Part shown: piece after piece, positions 41,973 to 51,150 of the stretch
Numbering within the stretch: the stretch's first letter is position 1
Layout: every line of letters starts with the position of its first letter
Assembly (NCBI RefSeq): GCF_027912415.1
Contig: NZ_CP115175.1
Coordinates: forward strand, 2,728,001-2,792,000
Direction: 5' to 3'
DNA from: Homoserinibacter sp. YIM 151385
GTDB taxonomy: Bacteria; Actinomycetota; Actinomycetes; Actinomycetales; Microbacteriaceae
DNA: 64,000 nt
The notes under the pieces: generated by a model
The model's database searches: none
Told to the model about the DNA's origin: nothing
Seen by the model: only the letters and a program-made list of their open reading frames with translations
Position numbers and translations under genes: made by a program

Positions 41973-42989
41973 ATGGATGTGATCCAGCAGATCGAGGACG
42001 ACCTCACGACGCCGACGGAGGCGCTCGTCGACGACCTCCGCACGATCGAGGGCGACATCGTCGTGCTCGGGGTCGGCGGGAAGGTGGGGCCGAGCGTCGC
42101 CATCCAGGCCAAGCGCGCCGTCGACGCGGCAGGCCTCGACAAGAAGGTCATCGGCGTCGCCCGCTTCAGCGACCCGGCCGCGCGCGCCTCCCTCGAGCGC
42201 TACGGCGTCGAGACGGTCGCGGCGGACCTCACGGACGACCTCGAGCTCGCCGCCCTGCCGGACGCGGCGAACGTCATCTACATGGCGGGCCACAAGTTCG
42301 GGACGACGGGCAACGAGCCCTTCACCTGGATGATGAACGCCTACCTCCCGGGCCGCGTGGCGCAGCGCTACCGCGACTCCCGGATCGTCGCCTTCTCGAC
42401 GCTCGTCACCTACCCGCTCGCCGACGCCTCCCGTGGCGGCTCGCGCGAGTCCGACCCCTCGGGGCCGATCGGCGAGTACGGCCAGTCGTGCCTCGGCCGC
42501 GAGCGGGTGTTCGAGCACTTCAGCAAGGTCAACGGCACGCCCGTGCTGCTGTTCCGTCTCGCCTACTCGATCGAGACGCGCTACGGCGTGCTCCAGGAGA
42601 TCGCGCAGGCCGTCATGGACGGCACGCCGATCCCCCTCGCGATGGGGCACACGAGCGTCATCTGGCAGCGGGATGTCGCCGAGTACGCGATCCGCTCGCT
42701 CAGGCTGGCCGAGTCGCCGGCCCGCAAGCTCAACATCACGGGACCGGAGATCGCCTCGGTGCGCCGCCTCGCGGAGCGCTTCGGCGAGGTGCTCGGGCGC
42801 GACCCCGTCTTCGAGGGCGAGGAGTCGGGCACCGCCTACGTGCTCGACGGCGGCGAGCTGCAGCGCGAGTTCGGCTTCCCGACGACGACGCTCGAGGAGA
42901 TGATCGAGCGGGTCGCCGGCTGGGTCGCGGCCTCGGGCCCGACGATCGGCAAGCCGACGAAGTTCCAGCAGCGCGACGGGGCGTTCTGA
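41973..42989 (+). CDS. NAD-dependent epimerase/dehydratase-like (SDR) protein lacking the usual lysine
   Basis: This is a 338-residue Rossmann-fold SDR. The N-terminal GVGGKVGPSVAIQAKRAV is a degenerate glycine-rich loop (GxGGxxG). Active-site residues differ from the usual YxxxK: the segment reads SGPIGEYGQSCLGRERVFEHF, with no lysine after the tyrosine. It could be a binding protein or an epimerase with altered chemistry. Family placement is good, activity uncertain. It begins 16 nt after the FAH gene and ends 3 nt before the alcohol dehydrogenase gene. Confidence 0.82.
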   Translation: MDVIQQIEDDLTTPTEALVDDLRTIEGDIVVLGVGGKVGPSVAIQAKRAVDAAGLDKKVIGVARFSDPAARASLERYGVETVAADLTDDLELAALPDAANVIYMAGHKFGTTGNEPFTWMMNAYLPGRVAQRYRDSRIVAFSTLVTYPLADASRGGSRESDPSGPIGEYGQSCLGRERVFEHFSKVNGTPVLLFRLAYSIETRYGVLQEIAQAVMDGTPIPLAMGHTSVIWQRDVAEYAIRSLRLAESPARKLNITGPEIASVRRLAERFGEVLGRDPVFEGEESGTAYVLDGGELQREFGFPTTTLEEMIERVAGWVAASGPTIGKPTKFQQRDGAF

Positions 42990-42992
42990 GCC

Positions 42993-44177
42993 ATGCCGGA
43001 CACCGAGGCGCCCGCCGAGGGCGCGACGATGCTCGCCGCCGTCTGGCCGGGCGACGAGGCGCGCCTCGACATCGAGCGCATCCCCGTCCCCGTGCCGAAG
43101 GCGGGGGAGGCGCTCGTGCGCGTCGCCGCGTGCGGCGTCTGCCACACCGACCTCCACGTCCTCAAGGGCGAGGTCGCGTTCCCCGGCCCCGGCGTGCTCG
43201 GGCACGAGATCAGCGGCACGGTCGTCGCGATCGGCGAGGGCACGGCGGATGCGGGGGAGCGCCGGGTGGGCGACCGCGTCGTGGGCGCGTTCATCATGCC
43301 GTGCACGGCATGCGAGTCGTGCCTCGCGGGCCGCGACGACGTGTGCGAGGTGTTCTTCGCCGAGAACCGGCTGAAGGGGAACCTCCTCGACGGCAGCTCG
43401 CGGCTCGCGCGCGCCGACGGCTCGCGCCTCTCGATGTACTCGATGGCGGGACTCGCGGAGTACGCGGTCGTGCCGCTCTCGGCGCTCGCCGCCGTGCCCG
43501 ACGAGCTGCCGCTCGAGGAGGCCGCCGTCCTCGGCTGCGCCGCCTTCACGGCGCTCGGCGCGATCGAGCGCTCGGGGCTGCAGGCGGGCGAGTCGGTCGC
43601 GGTCGTCGCGACCGGCGGCGTCGGCACGAGCATCCTCCAGATCGCGAGGCACCTCGGCGCCTCGCCGATCATCGCCGTCGACATCGACGACGCGAAGCTC
43701 GAGGCGGCACGCGGGCTCGGCGCCGACGTCGTCGTGAACTCGATGAGCGTGGATGCGGTCGAGGCGGTCCGGGAGGCGACCGGCGGCCGCGGCGTGCACG
43801 TCGCCTTCGAGGCGCTCGGCCGCCCGCAGACCATCGAGACGGCGGTCGGCGCGCTCCGCGAGGGCGGCCGCGCGGTCGTCGTCGGGATCGCCGCCGGGGC
43901 GGCCGCGGCATCCATCCCCATCACGCCGCTCGTGCGTCGCGGACAGGCGCTGCTCGGCTCCTTCGGGGCGCGGACGCGTCGCGACCTGCCGCGCGTCGCC
44001 CGGCTCGCGGCGGAGGGCGGCTTCGACGTCCGGCGGGCCGTGACCCGGCGCTACGGCATCGAGGACGCGGACGAGGCCTACCGCGAGCTCGCCGCGGGCC
44101 GCATCCCGGGTCGCGCGATCGTCGTCATGTCGCAGGTCGACGTCATGTCGCAGGCCGACGCGGGAGCGGCGTCGTGA
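42993..44177 (+). CDS. Zinc-binding alcohol dehydrogenase (MDR family)
   Basis: This is a 394-residue medium-chain dehydrogenase. The catalytic zinc ligands are Cys47 (AACGVCHTD), His71 and Glu72 (GHEISG); the structural zinc uses the four Cys of PCTACESCLAGRDDVC. The nucleotide fold is VVATGGVGTSILQIARHLG with an acidic residue after strand 2 (VDIDD), so NAD(H) is likely. A repeated SQVDVMSQADA tail is unusual. The stop overlaps the next gene (GTGA). Confidence 0.92.
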   Translation: MPDTEAPAEGATMLAAVWPGDEARLDIERIPVPVPKAGEALVRVAACGVCHTDLHVLKGEVAFPGPGVLGHEISGTVVAIGEGTADAGERRVGDRVVGAFIMPCTACESCLAGRDDVCEVFFAENRLKGNLLDGSSRLARADGSRLSMYSMAGLAEYAVVPLSALAAVPDELPLEEAAVLGCAAFTALGAIERSGLQAGESVAVVATGGVGTSILQIARHLGASPIIAVDIDDAKLEAARGLGADVVVNSMSVDAVEAVREATGGRGVHVAFEALGRPQTIETAVGALREGGRAVVVGIAAGAAAASIPITPLVRRGQALLGSFGARTRRDLPRVARLAAEGGFDVRRAVTRRYGIEDADEAYRELAAGRIPGRAIVVMSQVDVMSQADAGAAS

Positions 44178-44875
44178 GCGCGCCCGTCCGGCTCGGCGCC
44201 GGGATGCTCGTCAACGTCATCAGCGTCGACGCCGAGGACCTCCCCGACTTCGAGGACTGGTACAGCTTCGAGCACTTCCCGGAGCGCCTCGCGGTGCCGG
44301 GCTTCGAGCGCGGGCGCCGCTTCGTCGAGACGGCGCCGGAGCCGGCATCCCGACCCGTCGAGTTCTTCTCCTTCTACGAGACGGCCGAGATGGCGACCCT
44401 CACGAGCGAGCCCTACCTGCGCGCCCTCGACACCCCGACGGAGTGGACGCGCCGGATCGCGGGCGCGTTCCGGGGGAACGAGCGCGCGGTGGGCCGGGTC
44501 ACGGCGAGCGAGGGGGTCGGCACCTCCGGCCGCGTCGCGGTGCTCAGGCTGAGCCCCGTCGAGGGGCGGGAGGGCGAGCTGCGCGAGGCGCTCCAGGCCG
44601 CGATCGCCCGGGCCGTCGACGACCGCGCGGTGCTCGGCGGCTTCCTCGTGGAGGGCGACGGCGGGGCGACGGCGGCGAAGGACGCGACCGCCGAGGGGCG
44701 CTCGATGGCCGGATCGAGCAGCGGCGCCCATTGGTACGCGGTCCTCGAGGTGCACGGCGTCGAGGTGAGGCTCGAGGGGGACCGGCTGCGCGAGCTGCTC
44801 GCGACGCCGCAGGTGGAGGCCGCCGCGGAGGAGCTGCGGCTGCGGGAGTACCGCCTGGTCAGCGAGGCGAGCTGA
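44174..44875 (+). CDS. Dimeric alpha-beta barrel (ABM/EthD-like) protein of the catabolic operon
   Basis: This is a 233-residue protein with two related halves of the ferredoxin-like dimeric alpha-beta barrel type. The first half includes VNVISVDAEDLPDFEDWYSFEHFPERLAVPGFERGRRF (the WYxxEHxPE pattern of DUF4286-like members), and the second half includes a shorter equivalent. It may act as an oxygenase or as an isomerase for a reactive product; function unknown. GTG start within the GTGA overlap. The 3' end overlaps the convergent esterase gene by 17 nt. Confidence 0.7.
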   Translation: MSAPVRLGAGMLVNVISVDAEDLPDFEDWYSFEHFPERLAVPGFERGRRFVETAPEPASRPVEFFSFYETAEMATLTSEPYLRALDTPTEWTRRIAGAFRGNERAVGRVTASEGVGTSGRVAVLRLSPVEGREGELREALQAAIARAVDDRAVLGGFLVEGDGGATAAKDATAEGRSMAGSSSGAHWYAVLEVHGVEVRLEGDRLRELLATPQVEAAAEELRLREYRLVSEAS

Positions 44876-46250
44876 GGCGCGCCTCGGCGCCCGGCCCGCG
44901 CTCGAGCTCGATCCCCGGATCCTCCGTGCCCGGTTCGGGCACCTCGCCCGTCCGTGCGAAGGCGGCCCACATGGCGCGGAGCGCGCGGCCACGGCGGTCG
45001 ACCGCCTCCCAGTCGCGCGGGCCCGCGAAGGCGGTGCTCGCCCAGGCCTCCGGCCCGCCCAGGAGCAGCGGGATGTCGGCCGCGTGCACGGGGCCGAGCG
45101 GGCTGCGCACGGTGGTCCAGCCGAGCTCGTAGACGGTGGCGCGACCGCCCGCCTCGCGGTGGCGCCGGGCGAAGCGGCGCGCGGGGTCGCGGTAGAGGCG
45201 GTGCGTCAGCGGCGCGATGAGCCCGGCGCGGAGCAGCCGCCATCCGGCGCCTCCGCGGCGGAGCCGCCGCGTCGCCGGGAGCACGGCGGTGAAGAAGCCC
45301 GCCTCCTCCGTCGTCGAGCCGATCAGCACCTCGACCTCGGGCGCCCGCCGGCGCCAGGCCGCATCCGCCTCCTCCTCGCGCGGGAGCGGCGCGTGCCCGT
45401 AGCTCGGGCCGAAGGGCATCCCGCCCTTGAGCCCGAACGGCAGCCCGGCGTGCTCGGCGCGGGTCTGGGCATCGAGGAGCGACTCGATCCCGTCGTCCGC
45501 CCCGAGCGGGCGTGCCGCCCGCCGCATGGCGCGCACGAGCCGCTCGCGGTGCCGGCTCAGCGCGAGCGGCGCGCTCTGGATGACGGCGCGCCGGAACAGC
45601 CCGTCGGCGCCGTCGGAGATCATGAGGTGGGCGATCGCGTGCCCGCCGGCCGACTGCCCGAAGGCGGTCACCCGCTCGGGATCGCCGCCGAGCTCCGCGA
45701 TCCGGTCGCGCACCCAGCGCAGGCCCTCGATGAGGTCGAGCAGCCCGAGGTTCGGGGAGACCGCCGGCCGGCCGGGTGCGGCGTCCGCGCCGAGGAACCC
45801 GAGCACCCCGAGCCGGTAGCCGAGCGCCACGACGACGACCCGCTGCTCCCGCACGAGCGCCGAGGCGTCGTGGATCGCCGCATCCGCGGCGCCTGTGACG
45901 TACGAGCCGCCGTGGATCCAGACCATGACGGGCAGCCGCTCGCCGGCGCGGAGGTCGGCCGGGAGCGACACCGAGAGGGTCTGGCAGTCCTCGCCCTGCT
46001 CGAGCCCGCCGAGCATGTCCCGGAGGATCGACTCGAGCGACGGCGAGGAGCGCTGCGGCGGCGCGTGCCCGGGTCGGGTCGCATCGATCTCGACGCCGCG
46101 GCCGGGTGCCGGAACCGGCCGGGGCTCGGCGAAGCGCGCCGCCTCCGCGTAGCGGATGCCGCGGAGCCGGACGACGCCGTCGCGCTCGATCCCGAGGTAG
46201 GTGCCGTGCGGCGTCTCGATGCGGCGGGGCGAGGGGGCGGAGGAGCTCAC
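44859..46250 (-). CDS. Type-B carboxylesterase
   Basis: This is a 463-residue carboxylesterase/lipase family protein. The oxyanion hole lies in WIHGGSY (111-117), and the nucleophile Ser200 in FGQSAGGHA. The downstream acid and histidine are not clearly placed. Typical type-B esterases are about 480-550 residues, so this is on the short side. The GTG start at 46250 is supported by TACGGT 6 nt upstream. The 3' end overlaps the ABM-like gene by 17 nt. Confidence 0.9.
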   Translation of the reverse strand: MSSSAPSPRRIETPHGTYLGIERDGVVRLRGIRYAEAARFAEPRPVPAPGRGVEIDATRPGHAPPQRSSPSLESILRDMLGGLEQGEDCQTLSVSLPADLRAGERLPVMVWIHGGSYVTGAADAAIHDASALVREQRVVVVALGYRLGVLGFLGADAAPGRPAVSPNLGLLDLIEGLRWVRDRIAELGGDPERVTAFGQSAGGHAIAHLMISDGADGLFRRAVIQSAPLALSRHRERLVRAMRRAARPLGADDGIESLLDAQTRAEHAGLPFGLKGGMPFGPSYGHAPLPREEEADAAWRRRAPEVEVLIGSTTEEAGFFTAVLPATRRLRRGGAGWRLLRAGLIAPLTHRLYRDPARRFARRHREAGGRATVYELGWTTVRSPLGPVHAADIPLLLGGPEAWASTAFAGPRDWEAVDRRGRALRAMWAAFARTGEVPEPGTEDPGIELERGPGAEARLSSPR

Positions 46251-46256
46251 CCTGGC

Positions 46257-46262
46257 ACCGTA
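46257..46262 (-). promoter_or_regulatory. -10 hexamer of leaderless promoter (carboxylesterase)
   Basis: TACGGT on the minus strand, with 6 nt to the GTG. Confidence 0.45.
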
Positions 46263-46433
46263 TCCGGCGGATCCGAGCGAGCGCCGGTGCCGTCGGCGCA
46301 CCGCGCAACCTTCGACCACGGGTTGAGACGATTCGGCCCGTGCGCGCGAAACCCCCGCGACCTCCCGGGGTTCCGGGCGCCCCCGCCCTACTGTGGCGGT
46401 GTGTGGTCTGCTGATCGACGGGATGAGGACCTC

Positions 46434-49400
46434 GTGGACGACGAGGAGTCGGCGCCCCGCGCCGAACGCCAGCTGACGGCCCCCCACGCCCTCGATGTCG
46501 GGGGCGAGGACTGGGCCTCCGGCAACATCGCCGCGCCCGCGTGGCGCGCATGGCGCGAGGAGCTCGCCGGCATCGGCGGCCGCTCGCCGCTCATCCACTT
46601 CCTCGACGCGCCCTCGACGCGCATCGAGCTCTCGACGACGCACCCCGGGGGTCTCGCGCGCTTCATCACGGGCGCGACGACGCTGCTCTCCAACCTCATC
46701 CGGGACGACATGGCGCTGCGCACCGCGCGCCGCGCCGCCGACCAGATCGCCGAGAAGGGACTCGAGCTCGCCACCACGCGCGGCATCGACGCCGTCGAGC
46801 TCGGCATCGGGATCGCGACCTGGCGCCACGACGCCGTCGACTACTGCGGCCCCATCCTGCTGCGCCCCCTCGCGATCCGGCGCGCCGGCCGCGACTTCGA
46901 GGTGAAGCTGCGCGGCGGCCCCCGACTCAACCCCGCCTTCGCGCACGCGCTCGAGACCCAGTTCGGGATCTCGCTCGACGCCGAGGCCTTCGTCGCCCTC
47001 ACCGACGCCGACGGCACCTTCAAGCCGAACGCCGTCATCGACCAGCTCCGCGCGCTCACCGGGCACCTGCAGGACTTCGCGGTGCAGCCGCGCCTCGTCG
47101 TCTCCACCTTCGCGGAGGTCGCGACGGCGATGACCGCCGACGCCGCGACCCTCGAGCACCCCGTCCTCGATGCGCTCGGCGGCAACAAGACCGCGAAATG
47201 GACGCTCGAGCAGGCCGTCAACCCGGTCGAGTCGGGCGACCCCGACCGCCGCGAGCCGTCGACCGACACGCTCCTGCTGGACGCGGACGCCGAGCAGGAG
47301 CACGTGGTCGCCCAGATCGCGGCCGGCAACTCGCTCGTCGTGAAGACCATGCCCGGCACGGGCGGCACCCAGACGATCGTCAACGCGATCGGCGCGCTCG
47401 TCCAGCAGAACAAGCGCGTGCTCGTCACGAGCCCGCGCCGCGCGAGCCTCCGAGCGATCGCCGAGCGCTTCAGCGAGATCGGGCTGCCCGGCGTCGCCGT
47501 CTCGCCGCGCAGCCTCCGCCGCGACCTGGTGCGCGGCATCGGCCGCAACGAGAAGGCCCAGTCGCCGCAGGTCGGCGACATCGACGAGGCGCTCGTCCGC
47601 CTCCGCAGCGTCCTCCTCGACTACCGCGGTGCGCTGACCCGCCCCGACGGCGCGCTCGGCATCTCCGTGTTCGACTGCGTGACCGAGCTCTCCCGTCTCG
47701 CGCTGCTGCCCGATCCGCCCTCGACCGGGGCACGCCTCTCGCGCCGCACCGTCGAGGCGCTCGCCGAGGACCGCACGCTCGCCGCGACGACCATCGTGGA
47801 TGCCGCCCGGCTCGGCGAGTTCCGCTACGGCCCCGGCGACTCGCCCTGGTACGGCGCGCAGTTCGCGAGCGGCGAGGAGGCGGGTCGCGCCCACGCGCTC
47901 GCGAAGCGCCTGCAGGCCGAGGGACTCCCGCGCCTGCTCGTCCGCGCGACCGAGCTCATCGGCTCGACCCGGATGCGCCCCTTCGAGACGGTCGCCGAGC
48001 TCGGCGTCTACCTGCGGCTCCTCACCGAGCTGCGCGACACCCTCGACCGCTTCGTGCCGGCCGTCTTCGACCGTCCGCTCACCGAGCTCATCGCCGCCAC
48101 CGCATCCCGCCGCGACTCGCCCGCCATGACGGCGCCGAACCGCCGTCGGCTCAGGAAGCTCGCGCGCGAGTACGTCCGGCCGGGCATGCACGTCGGCGAC
48201 CTCCACGAGGCGCTCACCCGCATCCAGCAGCAGCGCCTGCTCTGGCAGCGCTACGTCGCCGCGGGCGTCGCGCCCGAGGTGCCGGTCGGGATCGCCGATG
48301 TGCAGGTCGCCTGGCAGCAGGTCGCGCAGGACCTCGCCGTGATCGACGGCCCGCTCGGCCTCACGGGCGAGCAGCGTCTCGAGGCGCTCCCGCTCACCGA
48401 GCTCGGCAGCCGCCTCCAGCTGCTCGCCGCCGACAGCGAGGTGCTCGACAACCTGCAGGAGCGCAGCGCGCTCATGGCGACGCTGAAGCATCTCGAGCTC
48501 GACCCGCTCATGACCGACCTCTCGGCGCGGCACGTGCCCGAGCACCAGGTCGCCGCCGAGCTCGAGCTCGCGTGGTGGCGGAGCGCCCTCGACTCGCTGC
48601 TCGAGAGCGACCGCGCGCTGCTCGGCGCCAACACGGGCGTGCTCGAGCGGCTCGAGGCCGACTTCCGCCTCGTCGACGAGGCGCACGCCTCCGGCAGCGC
48701 CCAGCTCCTCGCCTGGCAGCTCGCGGAGAGCTGGAAGATCGGCCTCGTCGACTGGCCGGAGGAGGCGACCGCCCTCAAGCGCGCCCTCACCCGCCCCGGC
48801 GCGACCTCGCAGGCCCTCGCCCGCACCGCGCCGCACCTCGCGCGGCCCATCGCGCCGGTGTGGCTCGCCTCGCCCTACGAGATGGCGGAGGTCAGCACCG
48901 AGCTCGGCTTCGACGCCGTCCTCCTCGTGGATGCCGGGGCGATGACGATCGCGGAGGCCGTCGGCGGCATCCGCCGGGCCGCCCAGGTCGTGGCCTTCGG
49001 CGACCCCGTCACGCAGACCCCCGCCCCCTTCCTCACCGCGATCGGCGACCCCGACGCGGCCGACGAGCTGCCCGCCATCGACCTCGACGAGCTCCACGCG
49101 CGCTCGGCGCTCGCGCAGCTCTCCGGCCTCCTCCCGGTGCTCTCGCTCACCCGCAGCTACCGTGCCGGCGGCGAGGACCTCGCCGAGCTCGTCAACCGCC
49201 GCTTCTACGCGGGCCGCATCGACTCGCTGCCGTGGGCCGGCTCCTTCCTCGGCCACGGGAGCCTCGTGCTCGACTACGTCGACGACGGGACGGGCCTGCC
49301 GGACCCCGTCACGGGATCCGTCGAGAGCGTGGATGCCGAGGTCGACCGGGTCGTGCAGCTGGTGCGCCAGCACGCGACGACCCGCCCGCGCGAGTCCCTC

Positions 49401-50141
49401 ATGGTGGTGACCGCGAGCGAGAAGCACGCCGTGCGCGTGCTCGAGGCGGTGCTCCGCGCGACGGTCGACGACACGGCGCTCTCCGACTTCGTCGCCGCCG
49501 ACCGGCCCGAGCCCTTCGCGGTGACGACCATCGAGCGCGCCGCCGCGCAGAGCCGCGACCGCGTCGTGTTCTCGCTCGGCTACGGCCGCACGCCGCACGG
49601 CCGGGTGCTCTCCGACTTCGGCGCCCTCGGCAAGCCCGGCGGCGAGCGGCTGCTCGCGGTCGCGATGACCCGCGCACGGCGCTCGCTCCACATCGTCACC
49701 TGCTTCCGTCCCGCGGACGTCGAGGACGGCCGCATGCGGCACGGCGCCATCGCGCTCGCGGAGATCCTCGACGAGGTCGCCGCCCGCCACGCCGAGCCGG
49801 CGCTGCCGGACGACGGCGACCCCATGCTCGTGGACCTCGCCCGCCGCCTCGAGGCGCGCGGGCTGCGGGTCGCCCTCGGCCATCGCGGCAAGCTCGGTCT
49901 CGTCGTCGCGAACGGCGGCACCTGCATCGTCGTCGACACGGACGCGGTGCTCATGGGCCGGAGCCTGCGGGAGTCGCTGCGCCTGCGCCCCGAGGTGCTG
50001 CGCCGACTCGGCTGGCACTATGCGCGCGTGCACGCCTTCGAGCTCTTCGGCGACCCCGAGGCGGTCGCCGACCGCGTCGCGCGTCTGGCCGGGCTCGCGG
50101 CGGGTCCGCGCACGCAGGAGATCCCGATCCAGGGTGCCTGA
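46434..50141 (+). CDS. Large SF1-helicase-like protein with degenerate ATPase motifs
   Basis: This is a 1235-residue protein from the chosen GTG (a GTG 33 nt earlier would give 1246). SF1 (UvrD/Upf1-like) helicase motifs can be traced, but key residues are altered. The P-loop position reads VVKTMPGTGGTQT (about 302-314) with Gly where Lys should be. Walker B reads VLLVDAGAMT (about 826-835) without the Glu. Motif III is FGDPVTQTP (about 855). Motif IV-V is TTIERAAAQSRDRVVFSLGYG, and motif VI is VAMTRARRSLHIV (about 1075). An N-terminal domain of about 300 residues is unassigned. The family is typical of this lineage. It may bind NTPs weakly or act as a scaffold. Confidence 0.8.
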   Translation: MDDEESAPRAERQLTAPHALDVGGEDWASGNIAAPAWRAWREELAGIGGRSPLIHFLDAPSTRIELSTTHPGGLARFITGATTLLSNLIRDDMALRTARRAADQIAEKGLELATTRGIDAVELGIGIATWRHDAVDYCGPILLRPLAIRRAGRDFEVKLRGGPRLNPAFAHALETQFGISLDAEAFVALTDADGTFKPNAVIDQLRALTGHLQDFAVQPRLVVSTFAEVATAMTADAATLEHPVLDALGGNKTAKWTLEQAVNPVESGDPDRREPSTDTLLLDADAEQEHVVAQIAAGNSLVVKTMPGTGGTQTIVNAIGALVQQNKRVLVTSPRRASLRAIAERFSEIGLPGVAVSPRSLRRDLVRGIGRNEKAQSPQVGDIDEALVRLRSVLLDYRGALTRPDGALGISVFDCVTELSRLALLPDPPSTGARLSRRTVEALAEDRTLAATTIVDAARLGEFRYGPGDSPWYGAQFASGEEAGRAHALAKRLQAEGLPRLLVRATELIGSTRMRPFETVAELGVYLRLLTELRDTLDRFVPAVFDRPLTELIAATASRRDSPAMTAPNRRRLRKLAREYVRPGMHVGDLHEALTRIQQQRLLWQRYVAAGVAPEVPVGIADVQVAWQQVAQDLAVIDGPLGLTGEQRLEALPLTELGSRLQLLAADSEVLDNLQERSALMATLKHLELDPLMTDLSARHVPEHQVAAELELAWWRSALDSLLESDRALLGANTGVLERLEADFRLVDEAHASGSAQLLAWQLAESWKIGLVDWPEEATALKRALTRPGATSQALARTAPHLARPIAPVWLASPYEMAEVSTELGFDAVLLVDAGAMTIAEAVGGIRRAAQVVAFGDPVTQTPAPFLTAIGDPDAADELPAIDLDELHARSALAQLSGLLPVLSLTRSYRAGGEDLAELVNRRFYAGRIDSLPWAGSFLGHGSLVLDYVDDGTGLPDPVTGSVESVDAEVDRVVQLVRQHATTRPRESLMVVTASEKHAVRVLEAVLRATVDDTALSDFVAADRPEPFAVTTIERAAAQSRDRVVFSLGYGRTPHGRVLSDFGALGKPGGERLLAVAMTRARRSLHIVTCFRPADVEDGRMRHGAIALAEILDEVAARHAEPALPDDGDPMLVDLARRLEARGLRVALGHRGKLGLVVANGGTCIVVDTDAVLMGRSLRESLRLRPEVLRRLGWHYARVHAFELFGDPEAVADRVARLAGLAAGPRTQEIPIQGA

Positions 50142-50313
50142 TCCCGAGGACGACGAGGGCGCCTCGGCGGAGCCGCGGCCCGCACGCCGGCGTCGCCGCG
50201 TGACGACCGCGCCCCCGGAGGGCTCCGACCCGCATCCCGAGCCGGAGGCCCCGCGGCACGATCGCCGCGAGAACGACGCGCGGATGCGCGCCGAGAAGCC
50301 GCCGCACTACTGA
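50134..50313 (+). CDS. Small basic/acidic protein ending in KPPHY
   Basis: This is a 59-residue charged protein overlapping the helicase-like gene by 8 nt (GTG 50134). It is Pro-, Arg- and Asp/Glu-rich with a tail ending RMRAEKPPHY. I recall similar short proteins with a 'KPPHY/W' end downstream of this helicase-like gene in related genomes, so it is probably real. The function is unknown; a partner of the helicase-like protein is possible. Confidence 0.65.
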   Translation: MPDPEDDEGASAEPRPARRRRRVTTAPPEGSDPHPEPEAPRHDRRENDARMRAEKPPHY

Positions 50314-50327
50314 GCCGCGGGCGCGGC

Positions 50328-50819
50328 CTACTTCTCGGGCTGCTGCTGCTGCTGCTGCTGCGCGCCGCTGTTGAAGGCGGGGTGCGACTCGACGCCGCGC
50401 TGGCCCGCGTTCTGCGCCGCGAGGAGGTCGCGGATCTCGACGAGCAGGTCGGTCTCGCTCGGCACGGCCGGCGCGGGGGCCTCGTCGTTCTCGCGCTTCT
50501 TGAAGGCCTTGGACTTGAGGTAGTTCATCGGCACGATCAGCGCGAAGTAGACGACCGCGGCGATGAGCAGGAACTGGATCAGCGCCGAGAGCACGCGGCC
50601 CCAGGAGAGCACGATCGCCTCCGAGCCCTCGCTCGCCTCGCGGATCGTGATGCCGGCGCCCGCGATCGAGTCGGCGTTGAAGAGCAGCGCGATCACCGGG
50701 TTGAAGATGCCCTCGACGAGCGCCGTGACGATCGCGGTGAAGGCCGCGCCGATGACGACCGCCACCGCGAGGTCGATGACGTTGCCGCGGAGGATGAAGT
50801 CCTTGAATCCCTTGAGCAT
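50328..50819 (-). CDS. mscL: Large-conductance mechanosensitive channel
   Basis: This is a 163-residue channel. The first helix (FKDFILRGNVIDLAVAVVIGAAFTAIVTALVEG) carries the gate region, the second spans about 78-102, and the C-terminal helix begins near SETDLLVEIRDLLA. It opens at high membrane tension to release solutes in osmotic downshock. The C-terminus ends in a run of seven Gln encoded by a CTG/CAG repeat, after the usual helix, so it is unlikely to affect gating. ATG at 50819 with AGGGAGC before it. Confidence 0.95.
   Translation of the reverse strand: MLKGFKDFILRGNVIDLAVAVVIGAAFTAIVTALVEGIFNPVIALLFNADSIAGAGITIREASEGSEAIVLSWGRVLSALIQFLLIAAVVYFALIVPMNYLKSKAFKKRENDEAPAPAVPSETDLLVEIRDLLAAQNAGQRGVESHPAFNSGAQQQQQQQPEK
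50340..50360. repeat. Seven-unit CTG/CAG microsatellite in mscL
   Basis: Seven CTG units (50340-50360) encode seven glutamines at the MscL C-terminus. Unit number could vary without a frameshift. Confidence 0.85.
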
Positions 50820-50832
50820 GAGCGGGGGCTCC

Positions 50833-51132
50833 CTAGCTGGTCGAGGTGCTGCCGCCGGACGAGGTCGAGCCGCCGGAGGAGGAGGTCGGGGCGGGCGCGC
50901 TCGAGGACGAGCCGGAGCCGCCGGAGGAGGACGAGGAGGAGCCCGAGGTCGAGCCCGCGCGGCTGTCCGTCCGGTAGAAGCCCGAGCCGTTGAAGGTCAC
51001 GCCCACCGCACTGAACAGCTTCCGCAGCCGCCCGCGGCAGCTCGGGCACTCGGTGAGCGAGTCGTCCGTGAAGGACTGCTGGATGTCGAAGGCGTTCCCG
51101 CACTCGGTGCAGCGGTAGGAGTAGGTGGGCAT
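50833..51132 (-). CDS. FmdB family zinc-ribbon protein with Ser/Gly-rich tail
   Basis: This is a 99-residue protein. Residues 1-55 are a zinc ribbon with CTECG (9-13) and CPSCRG (29-34), the FmdB/CxxC_CxxC_SSSS pattern. The remaining 45 residues are mostly Ser and Gly with Thr and Pro. The function of the family is unknown; it may be regulatory. It lies 13 nt from mscL on the same strand. Confidence 0.9.
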   Translation of the reverse strand: MPTYSYRCTECGNAFDIQQSFTDDSLTECPSCRGRLRKLFSAVGVTFNGSGFYRTDSRAGSTSGSSSSSSGGSGSSSSAPAPTSSSGGSTSSGGSTSTS

Positions 51133-51150
51133 GGGTCCTCGGGCGGGTCG

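Noticed and set aside
44859-50033. A 1724-codon open frame on the minus strand, antisense to the helicase-like gene
   Set aside because: It is the shadow of a GC-rich coding frame. Only its last 463 codons (from GTG 46250), on the far side of the helicase-like gene, read as a real protein, the carboxylesterase.
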